A stretch of DNA of 14,552 bases from CAZKTS01 sp964555735 (GTDB lineage Bacteria > Actinomycetota > Acidimicrobiia > IMCC26256 > PALSA-555). Below the pieces are notes generated by a model. It did no database searches. It worked only from the letters and a program-made list of their open reading frames with translations, and was not told the DNA's origin. The stretch lies in the NCBI GenBank assembly GCA_964555735.1, contig CAZKTS010000153.1, positions 1 through 14,552 on the forward strand, written 5' to 3'. Positions 13,089-14,552 of this stretch are shown here, one piece after another (position 1 is the stretch's first letter; each line of letters starts with the position of its first letter). A program made the position numbers and the translations under genes.

Positions 13089-14033
13089 CTACGTGCTCCT
13101 CGACATCCCGGCGCGCTCGCCCCGGGCAACGAACTTGTTGGCCATCTTGCGGCTCGCCTCGTCGATCATCTCGTCGCCGAACATGACCGCGCCCTTGCGC
13201 TCGCCGGCGCCGCCCTCGGTCGTCGCCTTCTCGTACGCCTCGAGGATGTCGAACGCGGTGTCGTACTGCTCCTGGGTCGGCGTGAAGACCTCGTTGATGA
13301 CCTTCACCTGATCGGGGTGCAGCGCCCATTTGCCGTCGTAGCCGAGGATGCGCGTGCGCATGGAGTAGTCGCGCAGCGCGTCGAGCTCCTTGATCTTGAG
13401 GAAGGGCCCGTCGATCACCTGGAGCCCGTTGGCGCGCCCGGCCATGAGGATCTTCGAGAACACGTAGTGGAAGTGGTCGCCGGGGTACTCGGCGATCTGC
13501 ACCCCTCCGGTGAGCACCGGCATCTCGGTGGACGCCGCGAAGTCGGCCGGGCCGAAGATGATGGTCTCGAGGCGGGGCGACGCCGCGCAGTTCTCCTCGA
13601 CGTTGATGAGCCCGCGCGCGGTCTCGATCTGCGCCTCGATGCCGACCGTGCTCGAGCGGCCGGTGACCTCCTCGATCTGGGTCAGCAGCTTGTCGAGGGC
13701 CTGGACGTCGGCAGCGGACTCGACCTTCGGCAGCATGAGCTCGTCGAGCCGCTCGGATGCGCCCTCCACGACCTCGATCACGTCGCGGTACGTCCACTTC
13801 GTGTCCCAGGCGTTGACGCGCACGCAGAGGACGGTGTCGCCCCAGTCGAGGGTGTTGATCGCCTCGACGACGTTGCCGCGGGCGGCTTCCTTCTCGAGCG
13901 GCGCGACCGCGTCCTCGAGGTCCAAGAAGACCATGTCGGCACCGAGCCCCGATGCCTTGGTCATCATCTTCATGCTGGAGCCGGGGACCGAGAGGCACGC
14001 CCGGCGGGGCAGGTTGCGTGAGCGCTCCGACAT
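13089..14033 (-). CDS. CitE/HpcH-family CoA-ester lyase, likely malyl-CoA/beta-methylmalyl-CoA lyase (Mcl-type)
   Basis: This 314-residue TIM-barrel lyase would cleave a beta-hydroxyacyl-CoA, most likely beta-methylmalyl-CoA to glyoxylate and propionyl-CoA and/or malyl-CoA to glyoxylate and acetyl-CoA. Visible motifs are SVPGS (15-19), FLDLEDAVAP (36-45), Arg72 in CVRVN, the metal ligands Glu137 (in IEAQIETARG) and Asp164 (GPADFAAS), GKWALHPDQV (234-243) and a C-terminal MID motif with Asp291, the likely lid residue. Length and order match Mcl1 of the ethylmalonyl-CoA pathway better than the shorter mycobacterial CitE (about 270 residues). ATG 14033 follows a TACGGT box by 7 nt, implying a leaderless message. 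It heads a two-gene operon with the coiled-coil protein. A citramalyl-CoA lyase role is an alternative. Confidence 0.85.
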   Translation of the reverse strand: MSERSRNLPRRACLSVPGSSMKMMTKASGLGADMVFLDLEDAVAPLEKEAARGNVVEAINTLDWGDTVLCVRVNAWDTKWTYRDVIEVVEGASERLDELMLPKVESAADVQALDKLLTQIEEVTGRSSTVGIEAQIETARGLINVEENCAASPRLETIIFGPADFAASTEMPVLTGGVQIAEYPGDHFHYVFSKILMAGRANGLQVIDGPFLKIKELDALRDYSMRTRILGYDGKWALHPDQVKVINEVFTPTQEQYDTAFDILEAYEKATTEGGAGERKGAVMFGDEMIDEASRKMANKFVARGERAGMSRST

Positions 14034-14062
14034 GCCGAAAACCGTACCGGTACGCTCGCCCC
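14034..14062. promoter_or_regulatory. 29-bp divergent promoter with facing -10 boxes and a 12-bp palindrome
   Basis: A perfect palindrome CGTACCGGTACG spans 14043-14054. It overlaps TACGCT (14051-14056), 6 nt before the GTG at 14063 on the plus strand, and TACGGT (14046-14041), 7 nt before the ATG at 14033 on the minus strand. Both fit leaderless -10 boxes. The two boxes are only 4 bp apart, so polymerases could not occupy both at once. The palindrome could also be a repressor site. Confidence 0.6.
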
Positions 14063-14552
14063 GTGACCCACACGGGAGCCGGGCACCTCGAGCAGCTCGC
14101 CGACGGCGTGTGGGCGTGGCTCCAGCCCGGCGGCGAGACCGGCGTCAGCAACGCGGGCATCGTCGCCGACGCCGACGGCCTCACGATCATCGACACCCTG
14201 ATGGTGCGGTCGCAGTGGGAGCCGTTCGCCGCGGCGGTGGCCGAGCTCGATCAGCCGGTGAAGCGGGTCGTCCTCACCCACGCGCACGTCGACCACGTCG
14301 GCGGCACGGTGGCGTTCCGCAACGCCGCGATCTACGCGTCGCCGCTCACCAGCGAGCTGCTCGACCACTCGATGCCGATCGACGCGTACAAGGCCTTCAT
14401 GCCCGCCTTCGAGGAGGAGTTCGACGACCTCGCCGAGCTGGGCACGCGGCCGGTGAGCCACCTCGTCGACGCCGCCGCGCAGCTGACGCCGCGCATCGAG
14501 GTGCTGCCCGCATCGGGCCACACGCCGGGCGACCTGCTCGTGCTGGTGGCCG
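14063..14552 (+). CDS. Metallo-beta-lactamase-fold hydrolase, partial at the window edge
   Basis: Only the N-terminal 163 residues are present; the frame is open at the right edge. After a short start, a strand pair and VSNAGIVAD lead to DGLTIIDTLM, and then to the metal-binding motif HAHVDHVGG (H-x-H-x-D-H) at about residues 74-82, preceded by VVLT. A later GHTPGDLLV segment supplies the next metal-ligand histidine. The arrangement is normal for glyoxalase II-like and related metallohydrolases. The start is GTG 14063, chosen because a TACGCT box ends 6 nt upstream and the first strand follows soon after. It is transcribed divergently from the CoA-ester lyase. Such proteins hydrolyse thioesters, lactones or other esters; a role on CoA or lactone intermediates of the neighbouring pathway is possible but not shown. 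Confidence 0.87.
   Translation, partial: MTHTGAGHLEQLADGVWAWLQPGGETGVSNAGIVADADGLTIIDTLMVRSQWEPFAAAVAELDQPVKRVVLTHAHVDHVGGTVAFRNAAIYASPLTSELLDHSMPIDAYKAFMPAFEEEFDDLAELGTRPVSHLVDAAAQLTPRIEVLPASGHTPGDLLVLVA

Noticed and set aside
12523..14196. Long minus-strand frame covering the coiled-coil and lyase genes and the divergent promoter
   Set aside because: It is out of frame with the well-supported lyase and is antisense to the metallo-beta-lactamase motif at its upstream end.
1..14552. tRNA, rRNA, CRISPR, insertion sequence or attachment site
   Set aside because: I saw no cloverleaf, spaced identical repeats, transposase motif or terminal inverted repeats; the window is nearly all coding with gaps of at most 80 bp.

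Overview
The window is very GC-rich, densely coding DNA on both strands with no mobile elements, RNA genes or CRISPR arrays. Several traits suggest an actinomycete: a giant LAL-type LuxR regulator, a DUF459-like SGNH hydrolase, multiple acyl-CoA dehydrogenases, GTG starts, and TAnnnT boxes placed 6-7 nt before start codons, as in leaderless transcription. A member of the Acidimicrobiia is my guess; that placement is inference.

Layout. (1) 1-1298, minus strand: three overlapping genes for a membrane-anchored cupredoxin, a four-helix membrane protein and the ATPase of an ABC-2 type exporter, cut by the window edge. (2) 1344-1856, minus: a protein with a ribbon-helix-helix-like C-terminus, preceded by an AT-rich promoter carrying a direct repeat and followed by a hairpin. 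(3) 1914-7765, minus: a probable five-gene operon running LAL regulator, acyl-CoA dehydrogenase, MaoC hydratase, HIT hydrolase, and a fused cytidylyltransferase-LicD-like protein, with gaps of at most 10 nt or overlaps. (4) 7826-10792, plus, divergent from the regulator: a full-length ABC exporter followed 9 nt later by a secreted or anchored SGNH hydrolase with a Pro/Thr-rich tail. (5) 10873-12519, plus: a recognisable methylsuccinyl-CoA dehydrogenase (mcd). (6) 12591-14033, minus: a CitE/Mcl-type CoA-ester lyase and a small membrane-anchored coiled-coil protein, convergent with mcd across a strong hairpin. (7) 14063-end, plus: a metallo-beta-lactamase-fold protein, divergent from the lyase across only 29 bp.

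Working together. Mcd, the MaoC protein and the lyase could catalyse three consecutive late steps of the ethylmalonyl-CoA pathway: methylsuccinyl-CoA to mesaconyl-CoA, to beta-methylmalyl-CoA, to glyoxylate plus propionyl-CoA. The MaoC/acyl-CoA dehydrogenase pair also resembles mycobacterial branched-chain or itaconate catabolic clusters, so its exact role is open. The most unusual protein is the cytidylyltransferase-LicD fusion, which could both make a CDP-activated alcohol and transfer its phospho-alcohol group to a glycan or lipid. The most notable non-coding features are the recurrent leaderless-promoter layout, the facing -10 boxes at 14034-14062, the repeat-bearing promoter at 1857-1873, and a triple heptamer repeat upstream of mcd.
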